A stretch of 64,000 bases of DNA, taken from NCBI GenBank assembly GCA_037179335.1, contig JAKZHN010000004.1, positions 1,240,001 to 1,304,000 of the forward strand. The letters are read 5' to 3'. Source of the stretch: Cyclaneusma minus (lineage: Eukaryota > Ascomycota > Leotiomycetes > Marthamycetales > Marthamycetaceae). The translations under genes were made by a program, and so were the position numbers. The notes beneath the pieces are model-generated. The model was not told the origin of the DNA and did no database searches. It saw nothing but the letters and a program-made list of their open reading frames with translations. Positions 1 to 10,889 of the stretch are shown piece after piece; position 1 is the stretch's first letter, and every line of letters starts with the position of its first letter.

Positions 1-470
1 AGTAAAAGATGCAAAAAAAAACAGTATACAATGAATCCGTAATAGCAAATTGGGCAAGGAAATAATTGATTATATACCACTAATAGTGCCGCCCGCGCTC
101 TTTTCAAAGCCTCGCCAATCTCGACGTTCTTAACCTTCTTATTACTTCTTTTATATTCATACTCATCGGCTTTCGTATTCTCTAGGCCTTTCAGGAATTC
201 AGAAATAGGCTAGGCATCCCAGACTGGGTCTTCTTCTTTCGGCACGATCTCCTTAACAAATTTCTGGCATCCAAAATCAATATGCTCAGCAAGATAAATG
301 GGCGCGGCGTAAAATCGACACAATAGACAGCATTTGGGCGGAGGCATAGTGGATGGCTAACGCCGTCGCAAAAACGAATGTGTTTGCGGGTCAAGAAGTT
401 AATTAATCGTAGAAGAATTTGCATTATAGTGTAATATAAAAAGCAGGTTGCGTATAAAAGTGCCAAAACT
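1..470 (-). pseudogene. Decayed coding relic of unknown family
   Basis: This AT-rich left edge contains a minus-strand open frame of about 91 codons. A second minus-strand frame, partly overlapping it, continues toward position 1 with a plausible charged protein composition but an in-frame stop near 211. A C-x2-C pair can be read near its end. The frame break and the stop suggest a degraded gene or transposon fragment entering from the left of the window. I recognise no family. It could also be non-coding AT-rich DNA in which an open frame arises by chance. Confidence 0.25.
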
Positions 471-653
471 AAATTGGATCGGGATTAACCGGATTAGGAT
501 TTATCAAAAGGAAAACAAAAAGCTGGAAAAGCGCCAGCAAAATTCATCTATTAAAATGCCAATTTTTTTTAAAAACAACCGGAACGTAATTATAAGGTAA
601 TTAGTGTTTGAAAATGCATAAAAAAGATAGGATTCGGTATCCCCCAACATTGA

Positions 654-965
654 TTTGCAAGCTACCGAACCATTTTCATAAATAGGGGCGAGTCACTCAT
701 GAAAATCAATCAGGAGACACAAAAGTGTTCGAGAGCTTCTCTCACCTCCCCTGTTATTTCCAAATTCCGGTATGTAAGCAGGTGTTCATATAGTTACGGA
801 GTCACAAGATCGAGGCAAGGGAGCTTGAGGTACAAGATTAAACCCTTGATTGAAAATTAACTAACGGGCCACTCGTAAAGAGCAGACTCGGTGAATACAA
901 ACCGACGCCCTTTCCCAATCCGCTCTCATCCACCAAGGTCATGCTCTCATTTTTGACTCTCTTGT
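654..965. repeat. Direct repeat, copy 1 (3' flank of ZH1)
   Basis: About 300 bp here align with 4395-4690 in the same orientation. Shared landmarks in the same order are AATAGGGGCGA, a GAGTCACAA block, GAGGTACAAG, a CCTTGAT block, GAGCAGACTCGG and GACGCCCTT. The copies flank the 3' ends of the minus-strand paralogues ZH1 and ZH3 and stop just beyond their acidic tails. This points to a duplication that included the downstream flank. Nothing coding is seen in it. Confidence 0.75.
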
Positions 966-1019
966 ACAACATTTTTGCCCGCAGCAATACGAATTCACCG
1001 TTGTCATGATCACCCCATT

Positions 1020-1946
1020 CTATCCCTCCTTATCCTCCTCGCCACCATTCTCCACGCCACCCTTTTCCTCACTAGCCTTACTATGTTCTCCATCCACACC
1101 CTCCACACTCTCGGCGTTGTTCGAAGCAGCGGTGCTGGTGGTAGCAGCAGCGGCATCGATGGCGGCTTATCGAGCTAGGTATTGCGGAAAACGTCGACGC
1201 ACAAACCACTTGTAGACCTGGGCCGTACTCAAGCCGGTGGTTCTTGAGAGTGCGCTCGCCTTGGTCTTTGTGATGTAGACTTTTCTTTCTTCGTGAGTCG
1301 ACATCGCACGTTCGGCCCGGTGGGCTTCTTCCAGAATGGCGACTGTATCTGAAGAGTAGGGCTGGCCAACACCAATAGCCTTCTTGGGTGCAGCAGGGAC
1401 GGGTGTGGCAGGCATAGCGGCTTGAGTGGCAGCACCGTGGGAGACAGCACCACCATCTGAAGAAATTCGAGGCATATGGCGCTGGATCGTCGCGGGGGAA
1501 GTAGGACTAGCCGGTTCTGGATCGGTGCCGGAAGCCTACGAGGAGGAGTATTAGTTCATCGGCCTTGAGATTAGGGGACTGGAAATTTGGGAAGGTAAAT
1601 ATGGAGAACTCAAGATCTTTGAGATGGAACCAAAGCCGGGGGCGCGCGTTCCATCTCATACCTTGAGAGATGTAGTGCGCTGTTTCTTCGTGGGCGTCTT
1701 GTTGTTGTCGTCCTGGCGAGTCCTCTTCAGTTCCTTGGCAGCTTTTCTGGCTCGAAGAATCTCGGGAAAGTTGGGCATCGGCCAATTCGCCCAGATTCCG
1801 TCTTCCCATTTGGGGACGACATATCTGATATGCGCCTCTCAGCCAGAATTGACATGAAGAGACATGCTCACAGGAGCGACGTGCTGATTGCACAGCGGGC
1901 ACGGCTTCGGTCTGTAGTCTCCATTGATCTCGTAGTTTCCGTTCAT
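1020..1946 (-). pseudogene. ZH1: zinc-motif/homeodomain paralogue, two in-frame stops
   Basis: Exon 1 runs 1946-1662 and exon 2 starts at 1535; the donor is GTATGA and the acceptor CGTAG, phase 0. Exon 1 reads CPLC-x11-H-x4 and then TGA (1839-1841) exactly where paralogues have the last Cys ligand. The frame then stays open to the donor. Exon 2 carries a Pro/Ala linker and a homeodomain-like region whose final helix reads VYKWFVRRRFPQY. It ends at TAA 1167-1169, but the same frame continues about 48 codons with an Ala/Ser and Glu/Asp tail to TAG 1020-1022. The role is unknown; nuclear DNA binding is inferred only from the homeodomain-like fold. It most likely no longer encodes a full-length product. 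Confidence 0.7.
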
Positions 1947-2046
1947 TCTGTCTGACTTGTGTGCATGCCGAAGGGTGAGACTATTGCTTTGCGAAGAGAT
2001 TGTTTGTACGGTAAAAGGCGCCGATAGGAATCGGAAGAACACGGGG

Positions 2047-2771
2047 CGCGACTAGACTTGATTAGGATGAAAGTGATCAAGCTTTAAAAGGGAGGAAAAA
2101 CAAGACAGGGGGCGCTAAACTTCGCCAAAGCGGCAACCGAAGCAATATCGACCGGTACATACGTGATGTTCCGCGTGAAAACTTAGAATTCATATTAGAA
2201 CAAAGTCATGATAAAGTGATTGATTTCCAGAAATATCGGACAGAATGTGCCCAATACGGAGAGCTAGAGGAGGTTTCTCGATTTTTATAGCTAACTACGT
2301 TTCTCAAAAGGAGTTTCATAAGTGGTCACGGTATCATGGAATAGAAGAATGAAGGCAAAGCCCCCTCAACCACGTGCAATCGGGGAACGACACCACTGAT
2401 GGGAATCTCACATCTAGATTCCACGTGTGAGAATATGCTAAATAAAGGCATATTATTGTCTGTATGTACAGTCGATTCGATTTCCTAGCCTGAAAACATT
2501 GGGGCAAAGGACGAGATGAGCAGAGTTTACGAGCCGTGACCAAGGCACGAAGCTCTAACGATGTGGTAGGTCTGAAATATGGGAAAACAAGCAACAGGAG
2601 CAGCTAGACTAGTATATAGTGTGATACACAAGACAAAGTGGAATGATTCTACGTTTGGTTTGTGTCTACGCTGCTGAATTACAGCAGCACATGCGTCTTT
2701 GCGCGGTATCAAAAACGTACACCGATCTCCTCCTCCCCGGCTGCCTGTATCCTCCCAGGCCATACGACCTC
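2047..2771. other. Intergenic, no gene seen
   Basis: No frame here shows the family motifs or splice structure. Near 2736-2775 the plus strand carries a CCCCGGCTGCCTG start that resembles the conserved 3'-flank block of ZH4, ZH5, ZH6 and ZH12, but only the first dozen bases match before the sequence diverges. Confidence 0.5.
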
Positions 2772-4004
2772 CTAGCCCTCTAACATCATGCTGTTCTCCT
2801 CCTCCTCCTCCTCCTCACCCTGGCTTTGAGCAAGCGATGCAGCTGACGAGAGGACGGCGTCCCCGCCGGGCTTCTCGGGTTCCTCGTCGTCTTCGTCGTT
2901 GTCCTAGTCGTAGAACTCTTCTTCGAGCATACTATCACTCACGTCATCGTCTTCCTCGACGTCTGAGCCGGCGTACCTGTCCTTTCGACGTTTACTAGCT
3001 GTTGATTTACGGGACGCCTTTTGCGCCTTTGACCTTCTTGGTGTTTTGCGAGGCCTGTCGTGACTGGGCTTCAGTTGCTTGCTCCTTCTCGTTGACGTAG
3101 AACTTCGCTTCACGGCTGGTTTGCCAGGCTTTGTAGTACCTCACGAGATCTTCGACTGTCTTGGGGACGTACTTGCCACCGGGGACCTGAAAGCAGTACG
3201 TTAGTTGGAATTTGCTTTGTGCAAGGTGGGAGTGAGTTCAGGGGCTTCGTTGCATACTTTTGGCTTGTGGTGCTTGTCAGAAGCTTACTTCGTACTGCCG
3301 CTGGCGCCAGCAGTCGAGGAGGGCTTCTTCCCGAGTTCCGAAAACACCCAAAAAAGTTCTCAGCATCATTAGAAAACATCCGAAGTTTCCTACTTGTGGG
3401 GACGGAGCTCCTTAAAATAGCTCTCGACCCTCTCAAACTCCTCCTCGAGCCACTTCAGCAAGCTATAAGGGGGCAGGTCGCGGGCAATCGCCGGCTCCAA
3501 GTGGTGAGCGACAAGAGCAGCAGATCCCTTCATATCTCCTGTGTCGATGTGGAAGCGCTGTTGGGCGACGTGGTTGATGTATTTGTCGCGCAGCAAAATG
3601 GTCTCCTTCTCAAGGGGCTGGAAGGCTTGTCAGTATTTGCTTTCTATGTCAAGCTGTAGGTCAAATCATACCTGGCTCTGGGGCTCTTCCTTGGCTTCAG
3701 ATTTGCCCCTGTCATTCGTAGCCGGGCTAGGATCTTTTTGCTTGATATCCTGGCTTGCTGCCATAGCCATCTCCTTTTCCTTGCCATGACCCTTGATGGC
3801 ATGAGTAGGTTCGATGGCCGCGACCTGGGTGGCTAGCTTGCGCATATTGGCAGTCGCGACAAAGCCCGGGCATGGGGCGGATGGCAGAGGGCTGTGTCGA
3901 AAGCTGGTGCAATTGGACAAGAGGTGCATGAAAGAGATGTCGGGAGAGACGCCGAAGTGCAGTCGTGGAATTGGCAGAGCAGGTGAGGCTCGCGGACCGA
4001 GCAA
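2772..4004 (-). pseudogene. ZH2: rearranged ZH paralogue with an extra helical segment
   Basis: The exon ending at 3672 (GTATGA donor) has the family's HLLSNCTSF segment, but the preceding Cys pair is not in frame. The next exon starts at 3617 after a clean branch point (ACTGAC) and acceptor. It encodes about 75 residues, including SLLKWLEEEFERVESYF, found in no other paralogue. Downstream, after a typical intron end, VPGGKYVPK and a YYKAW helix match the start of the homeodomain in ZH3. The frame then breaks before the WF helix. A Lys/Arg plus acidic frame follows and stops at TAG 2904-2906. Beyond it the frame stays open through PGGDAVLSSAA and a poly-Glu tail to TAG 2772-2774. Exon joins in the middle are uncertain, and I consider this a broken gene. 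Confidence 0.55.
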
Positions 4005-4394
4005 ATTTCGGTGCCAGATGAGCGAAGGACGTTCGTGGAGGGGACTCGGGTGTTGGCAGGCAGTAGAGGATTGAGAGGTTCGTAGATCGGGCCGCTGGTG
4101 ACGAACCTTGGGCTGTCTCGTTGTTCTCTATATTAAGCAGGTAGGTACTTAGGCAAATAATGCAAAAGCATAGCCTTCCTAAACCAACGGACTTACCTCC
4201 CTAAGCATGCGCTTGTTTGTCGCCGTCATTTCCATGCTCCGTCTCCTTCACCTCCTTCTCTTCTTTCTTCGCTCTCTCCTTCCTGGATGCCACGGCAGAC
4301 GCTCCGGCATACCAAGCTCGGAGACTGTTGATGAAATTCACATACGCAAGTGCTAAATGCTTTCGTAACGGAAGACAAGACCAAATGATCGGAT

Positions 4395-4690
4395 ACTCCA
4401 CGATGTTGATCCGAAAAGGTTACCGGAGCCTTTTTGTGAATAGGGGCGAATCTCCTCGGGAAATCCAACAAGAAGACTGGAAAACTTCCTCAGACCCCAT
4501 ATGGGCTTCAAAGTACATTATACAAAATCACGTGTTCGAATGGTCACAGAGTCACAAAATTGAGGCAAAAAAACGTGAGGTACAAGGTTAAATCCTTGAT
4601 TTGATATTAAGTATCAACGGGATATTGGCAAAGGAGCAGACTCGGTGTGTACACACTGACGCCCTTCCCGAGTCTGCTCATCAATGTTGG
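4395..4690. repeat. Direct repeat, copy 2 (3' flank of ZH3)
   Basis: This is the partner of the repeat at 654-965, in the same orientation and order of landmarks, ending just downstream of the ZH3 tail. The copies have many point differences and small indels, so the duplication is not recent. Confidence 0.75.
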
Positions 4691-4918
4691 CATGTATTAC
4701 CAGGACCTTCCTCCAAAACACAACAATAATCCACCCGCTACCCTCATCAACCGCCTCTAATCATCCTCGTTCTCCTCGCCACCTCTCTCCAACTCATGAT
4801 TCTCCTCTCCAGCTTGGGCTTCTTCTCCCTGGTCAGCCTCGGTCTTGTCGGCAACGACGGTGCTGCCACTTGCGGTGGCAGGAGACGCGCCGGCACCGCC
4901 ACCGGCGGTCTGTTCCTC

Positions 4919-5689
4919 CTAGTTGCTATTGTCGGTGGCGGTTGTCTGAGGAGCGGCGGCTCGTGCAGATGGGGCTGATCTACCGTCGACGAGTCGGTGG
5001 CCACGAGATCGAGTCTCACTGAACCAACGCCTCACGTGGAAAGGCTCCATTAGAGGAGTGCAATGTGCCCTCGCGGCATGGAGTTCCCCCTGTTCCTTTG
5101 GAGTCGCGTACACCTTAGCTCCGGGGGTACTCTGTTTCGACTTGTAAAACTCGGCAAGAATTTCGACCGCCTTGGGGTCGTAATGACCGCCAGGGACCTG
5201 TAATGAAATTGTTAGTTGGTTGTTTACCCGAGAAATGGACAGGAGTCAAGATGTTCGTTACGTACCTTCGGCTTCTTGTATTTGCCGGAGGTTGGACCGG
5301 TCTTGCTGGGGGCACCGGATACAGGCGGCAATTCCTTCGTCGATATCAGTATTGCTTTGTAGCTCATGGTAAGATCCATATTTTACCTCGTTCTCTGGCT
5401 CAGCCTTAGCCTTTCTCTTGCCATTGGCCTGTACGGCGTTTTGCTCGGTTTCTTGAGCTGCTATGACGTCCTTGCCCTTCTCCTTGGCTGAGGTGGGCTC
5501 ATTGACGGTGGCGTGCTTAGCCAGCACGTTCGCGTTCGCTACAGCGTACCATGCGGGCATGGTGAAACCAGGCGTTGGAGAGGTTGGCAGCGGAGTTCGT
5601 TTGAAGCTTGTGCATCTTGAGAGGAGATGGTAGTGGAGGTACGATGAGTCGACCTCGCGGTGGCATTGAGCACAGCTTACAACAGCCAT
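4919..5689 (-). CDS. ZH3: zinc-motif/homeodomain-like protein
   Basis: Three exons fit: 5689-5387, 5301-5266 and 5197-4919, all phase 0, giving about 205 residues. Exon 1 begins MAVVSCAQC and completes C-x2-C-x11-H-x4-C, followed by FKRTPLP and a Lys/Glu linker. The tiny exon 2 is basic (ends GKYKKPK). Exon 3 starts VPGGHYDPKAVEILAEFYK and ends its homeodomain-like part with VRRWFSETRSRGH. The frame stops at TAG 4919-4921 but continues open for 53 more codons, with a QTAGGGAGAS version of the family's PGGDxGPST motif and an acidic tail, to TAG 4757-4759. So the zinc motif and homeodomain are complete and only the tail is cut. The exon 2 acceptor (AAG) was chosen to keep frame. Function is unknown; nuclear DNA binding is inferred. 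An alternative ATG lies at 5728. Confidence 0.6.
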
Positions 5690-6207
5690 TGTGCCCGGCT
5701 GTTGTTGATATTTTGGGAAAGTGCGCAAATCTTGTGTCCACAGGTTGAGAAATCTAGGCTGTAAAGCGCTAAACTGTTAGGGCTTATTCCTGCTCTCGAG
5801 ATAGTTGCTTTTCTCACAAAGAATATGTTCTGTCGCTTTTTCTATATCTAAAAGTGTGACGGCCCTGGGCCGCACACCCTCTACTCTGCGGACACGTGAC
5901 CGGACCGACTGTAGCTCCGGTCCCACCTATATGTAGAGCTTTCCAGAGCTCCTTAGATTTCATTTCCTTCTTTATAGCAATAGACACCAATTGACAGCGT
6001 CTTCTACTCGGCCTAGTCCGAAGCGGAAGTCCAGGTCGTGACAAAAAGCTGAATTTAGGCTCATTTAAAGAGGAAGAACTTTGGTGCTGGAAAAATCAAC
6101 TCCTTTGATTTTGGTCGATGCTACTCCACTGCAGAGTGTCCTGCATCTAAACGCCTATGCGCCGCTCCAATTTTCGGAATCCTCTCATCCTTCATTCCCC
6201 CTCCACA

Positions 6208-6266
6208 CCGGCTGCTTGGAGCGCCCTACGATGCTCATACCCAGGTCTTACGCCCCCCTCGCGCCC
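6208..6266 (-). repeat. Shared 3'-flank block (ZH4)
   Basis: Plus-strand sequence GGCTGC-TGGAGCGCCCTACG through CCAGGTCTTACGCCCCCC and up to the ZH4 stop codon recurs beside ZH5 (7645-7704), ZH6 (9219-9277) and ZH12 (22822-22890, inverted like the gene). It lies directly downstream of each stop codon, so it is likely 3' UTR or terminator sequence. Confidence 0.8.
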
Positions 6267-6766
6267 TACATCTCGCCGTCTTCCTCCTCCTCATCGCCCC
6301 CCTTCTCGTCCTCCATCTCCTTCTCCCTCTGACGCTTGTTACGTGATGCTCTTGTCGATGGTCCGGGGTCGCCACCGGGGACCTGAATCTCCGGGGCAGC
6401 TGGAGTCGCGGAATTCACATCCGACTCCTCAAGATCTGGGAGGCCTCTGGCCCTTGTAGTACCAAACCATTTGGTCACTTGATAAGGAGTCAGGGGGAAG
6501 GGACAGCTGGCGGTCGCTTGCGATAATTCTTGCTTTTCCTGGGTGGTAAGGTAGACCTTATGTTCTCGTTGACTTGTCGTGACTTGTAGTATTTTGCCAA
6601 AATGGCTACGGCTGTTGGGTCAAGACGAGTAACGCGGGGCTGCGAAGAGCGTTAGTTGTGCCGCAAAAATGGTACGGTGAAAGCTGGAGCAGCAGGAGAA
6701 GAAGCGGTACTCAATGTGGCTGGATCCCACGTCTTGGTGGCATCGGGGGCAGTTCGTCATTGCCAT
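6266..6766 (-). pseudogene. ZH4: deleted and frameshifted ZH paralogue
   Basis: From ATG 6766 the frame reads MAMTNCPRCHQDVGSSHIEY and then Arg where the zinc ligand His is expected, and runs out soon after. The Lys-rich linker exon is missing: the zinc part abuts a homeodomain start (RLDPTAVAILAKYYKS), which is again out of frame with KVYLTTQEKQELSQ. The final part is open: MTKWFGTTRARGLP, then VPGGDPGPST and a Lys/Glu tail ending at TAG 6266-6268. At least one deletion, one frameshift and one ligand change make this a clear pseudogene of the same subfamily as ZH5 and ZH6. Confidence 0.75.
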
Positions 6767-7083
6767 CTTCACAGCGTGAGGATGATTTAAAAAACTTACC
6801 TGTCATTCGTTCTACAAAATCGAGAACTGCTGAGCCCGCTGCTGGGCTGTGAAGCGTTAAGCTTGAGAATTTAAACTTATTTCAAAGACCATTGCTTTTG
6901 CACAAAGGAGAAATTTGGGTGAAATTCTTATACAATTTAAAAGCTGATAGAGAACTCAATTGAACGAAGGGATGGCTTTGGGTATTAAGAAATCAACGTT
7001 TGTTCTCCTAGACGCCAGTGAAATGCAGCATAAACGCCTTACGCCGTTGCACCGCTTTCAAACTCTCAGAACCATCTTCGCCT

Positions 7084-7233
<150 letters not shown>

Positions 7234-7555
7234 NNNNNNNNNNNNNNNNNNNNNNNNNNNNNNNNNNNNNNNNNNNNNNNNNNNNNNNNNNNNNNNNNNN
7301 NNNNNNNNNNNNNNNNNNNNNNNNNNNNNNNNNNNNNNNNNNNNNNNNNNNNNNNNNNNNNNNNNNNNNNNNNNNNNNNNNNNNNNNNNNNNNNNNNNNN
7401 NNNNNNNNNNNNNNNNNNNNNNNNNNNNNNNNNNNNNNNNNNNNNNNNNNNNNNNNNNNNNNNNNNNNNNNNNNNNNNNNNNNNNNNNNNNNNNNNNNNN
7501 NNNNNNNNNNNNNNNNNNNNNNNNNNNNNNNNNNNNNNNNNNNNNNNNNNNNNNN
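7234..7555. other. Assembly gap (322 N)
   Basis: This is a run of N. A near-identical stretch of about 65 bp sits on both sides (7020-7084 and 7556-7620; shared core ACGCCTTACGCCGTTGCACC), so the gap lies inside or between tandem copies and its size may be nominal. Confidence 0.98.
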
Positions 7556-7644
7556 AAATGCTGAATAAACGCCTTACGCCGTTGCACCGATTTAAAACTC
7601 TCATAACCATATTCGCCTCACCCACCCCCCCCCCCCCCCCCCCG

Positions 7645-7704
7645 GGCTGCCTGGAGCGCTCCTACGCTGCTCATACCCAGGTCTTACGCCCCCCTTACCC
7701 CCTA
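7645..7704 (-). repeat. Shared 3'-flank block (ZH5), preceded by C19
   Basis: This is essentially identical to the inverted block after ZH12 (22822-22890) over about 60 bp, although the two proteins are only distantly similar. A run of 19 C (7625-7643) sits immediately upstream on the plus strand; the ZH12 copy has a short C run at the same point. Confidence 0.85.
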
Positions 7705-8606
7705 TATCTCGCCATCTTCCTCCATTTCGGACTCCTCCTCCATGTCCGACTCCTCATCCAAGTCAGACTCCTCGAGGGGTGGGAGGCCTCGGGCTCTTGT
7801 CGTTCCGAACTATTTCGTTACTTGGTACTCGGTCATTGGAACGCGGCAGTGAGCCGTCGCCTTTGAGAGCTCTTCTCGTTCCTGCGGGGTGATGTAGACT
7901 TTTGGCTCGCTGTCGGTCTGGCGCGACCTGTAAAAGTCGGCCAAGATGGCCTTAGCGTCTGGATCGAGGCCAGTTGAGGATTTCTAGGAAAGGTGTCAGT
8001 CCGATGTCAGCTAAGAGGGGGGATTGACTGCATGCTGATCAGTTACATACCTTCTGCTTCTTCTTGGGGGCTTTTGACTTGGTAACCTTCGTACGAACTG
8101 CGGCCTTGGACAACGAAATTTTCGAGGTCTGAATATTAGTTTCTGTGTTGTGTTCCGAGGTGAGATTTGTGGAATACCTTGGCTTGAGACATCTGCTTTC
8201 CTTTGGCCTTTTCGCCGCGCTTGACGTACTTGGCTGTAGCAACTTGTCTTCCCTTGCCCTTGTTTGTCCTGGCGGAGGTAGTGGTGGAGATGGCGGCAAC
8301 GGTGGACGTAGCTCCTTCAGCGGCGCTGGCTACGTCGGGGACATCTTGGTCATCGTGCCTGGACGCGTCGACGGCTTCTTCTTCATTGCGCTGGGCTGCT
8401 TCGGCGGCTTCCTGCTTAGTGCGCTGGGCTGCTTCGGCGGATTTGATGGCAGTAACAGCTTCAAAGATCGTCGCTGCATCAGCGGCGTTGGGCGCAAAAG
8501 GCGGAAGATAGTAAATTGGTTCGCATCTACCCCAGTGCTCGAGAGCAAATGCGCGGAAGTCGATAAACCAATCGCCGCACCATGGGCAAGGCAATGGGGC
8601 ATCCAT
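7702..8606 (-). pseudogene. ZH5: ZH paralogue with TAG at the homeodomain Trp
   Basis: Exons 8606-8178, 8128-8051 and 7983-7702 are all phase 0 with good signals (GTATTC and GTATGT donors, ATTCAG and CCTAG acceptors). Exon 1 opens MDAPLPCPWC and gives C-x2-C-x13-H-x3-C, then an Ala/Glu-rich helix-prone stretch and a Thr/Lys linker. Exon 2 is basic and ends KSKAPKKKQK, a likely nuclear localisation signal. Exon 3 has GLDPDAKAILADFYRSRQ, KVYITPQEREELSKAT and YQVTK, then TAG (7810-7812), then FGTTRARGLP. ZH4 reads KWFGTTRARGLP here, so the stop replaces the homeodomain's invariant Trp. The frame continues with an acidic ESD tail to TAG 7702-7704. Apart from this one codon the gene is intact: either a very recent pseudogene or a recoded transcript. 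Confidence 0.75.
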
Positions 8607-9218
8607 GGTGATGGATGGTCGTGAGCGAAAGGCCGCCAACTGTGTCGCGAATGACCTGAACGTAGCGGTTGGAGAGACCGACAAAAGGCAAAGAAGCAAC
8701 TCGAAGTGGAAAGGAAGCGCAGTTCAAAAATACAGATCCAATTTATCTATAGATTTTGAAGCGACCTTCGCTAGCGATGGGCCGTTAGCTCCAAACCGCG
8801 GAGCTCTCTCCTTTGTTACCCCTTTCGGCAGGCACCCAGGCATCCAAGGCCTGGAAGCCGGTAACAGATTGTGTGTATTGATAAGGAAGCGGAGAGAGGT
8901 AATGGTGAGTATATCACAAATGTTTTGCGCGGCCATTGGCTGACCACGTGATTAGCACGGGTCGAGTACGGGGCCGGGAGTTATAGCTGGCTATAAGTGC
9001 CTAAGGCTACACAGTTACTATAGGCGGTTAGGAACCACTACAAAAGTCCGCAGCACCTTGTAGTCATTATTTTAAATTAAGGAGGGGATGTCATATCTGG
9101 AAGGAAGATGATTATGGAGAATCCAGACGCTTTTCGTTCAGAACTACAGCAGCAAAAGGCACTAGGCAGCAGACACGCTCTCCCGCCGCTCTAGAATCTT
9201 ATTCCCTCCTCCATTCCC

Positions 9219-9277
9219 CGGCTGCCTGGAGCGCCCTACGCTGCTCATATCCAGGTCTTACGCGCCCCTCATCCTCT
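9219..9277 (-). repeat. Shared 3'-flank block (ZH6)
   Basis: Third copy of the block found after ZH4, ZH5 and ZH12, reaching exactly to the ZH6 stop codon. Confidence 0.8.
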
Positions 9278-9969
9278 ACATCTTGCCATTATTGCCGTCC
9301 TCGGCCTCACCCTTCTCCTGTTCATCGTCCTTCTTCGTTTTCTTGCCCTTGTCCTGGCGGCGGGCGCGAGCAGCTATGGTCGAGGGACCATCATCTCCGC
9401 CGGGGGTCTGTGATTCGGTGTTGGTGGTGTCATTGATGAGGCAATGTCCACGGTGCCTGGCGGAAGCAAACCACTTTCCTACTTGAATGGGAGTCAAGGG
9501 AAACGGAGTCTCCGAAGTAGCTTCCGATAGGTCTTGTCACTCTTGCAGGGTCAGAAAGACCTTTGGCTGTTCACTCGTCTTGTGCGAGTTGTAAAAGTTC
9601 GCAAGAATCCTGACAACAACGTCTTTGTATTTCTGGAAATCGATGTTATCTCATTGTTCGGCCGAGGAAGGCGGGATCTCATGTATCTAGTGACGTACCT
9701 TAACTTTGCTTGGCGTAACTTTCGACTCCTTGTTGCGCGAGGCGGCGTCTGGGGGAGCCTGCTGAGGGTTCAAACATCAGTATCTTCCTTGTGTTTTGAA
9801 AGGTAGATTTTTTCCCTACCCGAGTCTCATGTTGCTCGTTTCCCTTGCCCTTGTCGGCTCGCGCAGTGGACAACGGGGAGGTCGGAAAGAAGTTGGTGCA
9901 GTGGAACAAGATATGATCACCATAGTCGTCGACAGACTCGGAGCACCAAGGGCAGATTGTGGGGTTCAT
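9276..9969 (-). pseudogene. ZH6: ZH paralogue with one in-frame TGA
   Basis: Exons 9969-9820, 9761-9699 and 9632-9276 are all phase 0. Exon 1 starts MNPTICPWC and has C-x2-C-x9-H-x4-C. Exon 2 is a short basic linker. Exon 3 contains ILANFYNSHKTSEQPKVF, TLQE then TGA (9537-9539) then QDLSEAT, PIQVGKWFASARHRGHC, SQTPGGDDGPSTIAAR and a Lys/Glu tail to TAG 9276-9278. Paralogues have Arg or Lys at the TGA, so CGA to TGA is the simple explanation. An ATG exists downstream of the TGA only inside the homeodomain, so a useful restart is unlikely. Otherwise every family feature is present. Confidence 0.75.
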
Positions 9970-10079
9970 GTTGGCTGGTGAGTGATGGTGTTCTGAGGGA
10001 AACGTTTCGACTATGTATTTATGGTTGGGAAGCGGGAAAAGGAGAAGTATCAACAATATTCTGCGCAATCGCAAGCACG

Positions 10080-10889
10080 GGGCTGTGAAATCTCTGGGAG
10101 ACGAGAATTAGAGGCTACTCTGGGGGAATTTGACAGGAAAATATAGTATCATGGCAAAGCTAGCTCGCCGAGATGTCTTTTGTCGGGCATACTCGACTTC
10201 AGATCTGCAGCTTCGATATGAGCCGAAGAAGATGTCTTTGTCGAGAATTGTATATTCTTCAATCATACTCATAACAACAACATCTTGATGAAACTAGAAG
10301 TGGATTGAGGATTTGCTATGTCTGAGATTACACAAGTAGCAGATTATTTTGAGGAAAAGAAATGATGGACCTGACGGAGGATGAGCCATTGCGCTGTAAT
10401 CCACACAGCTTAGAATAGATGGCGAGAAGGGAAAGGGCCCTAATTCTTGATAATATCTCTTTTCCACATCCTCTTATACAGTCAGATATCTTGTCAGCGG
10501 GTTTGTATATCAGGAGGGAGGACGAAGTCACGAAAGGAGGTAAGTGATGCAAAACGAGTGGTTTTTGTGATTCCATGCTGAAGTCTCCCGCTCGCCTTGT
10601 TGTTTGGCGGGGCCGTGTCAGAATACCATTTCATCGCAAATGTGAGCTTCTGACCTCCTGTTACTGTGATTGCCTTCGTTGATTAGCCTATCTGCATGAC
10701 ACGAACAGAGTCACCAGATGTGGCTCACGGTGATGCGGCGTGGAAACAACAAAAAGTCACTGGAGATGTGGACCATCAAGACCATATATCTACGTAGGAC
10801 CCAGAGTTACCATAGTAGAAGAAATGTCAATGACAAGGGCTGGTGTCGTGGTACCTCTTCTTGATTTCGTAGATACACAATCGAGAAGC
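10080..10889. other. Intergenic centre of the divergent ZH locus
   Basis: I see no gene, no family motif and no clear repeat here. This stretch, with 10890-11701, separates the minus-strand set (ZH1-ZH6) from the plus-strand set (ZH7-ZH12). Confidence 0.4.

Noticed and set aside
1839..1841. Selenocysteine TGA at the ZH1 Cys position
   Set aside because: Selenoprotein machinery is not expected in filamentous ascomycetes, no SECIS-like structure was seen, and ZH1 has a second stop.
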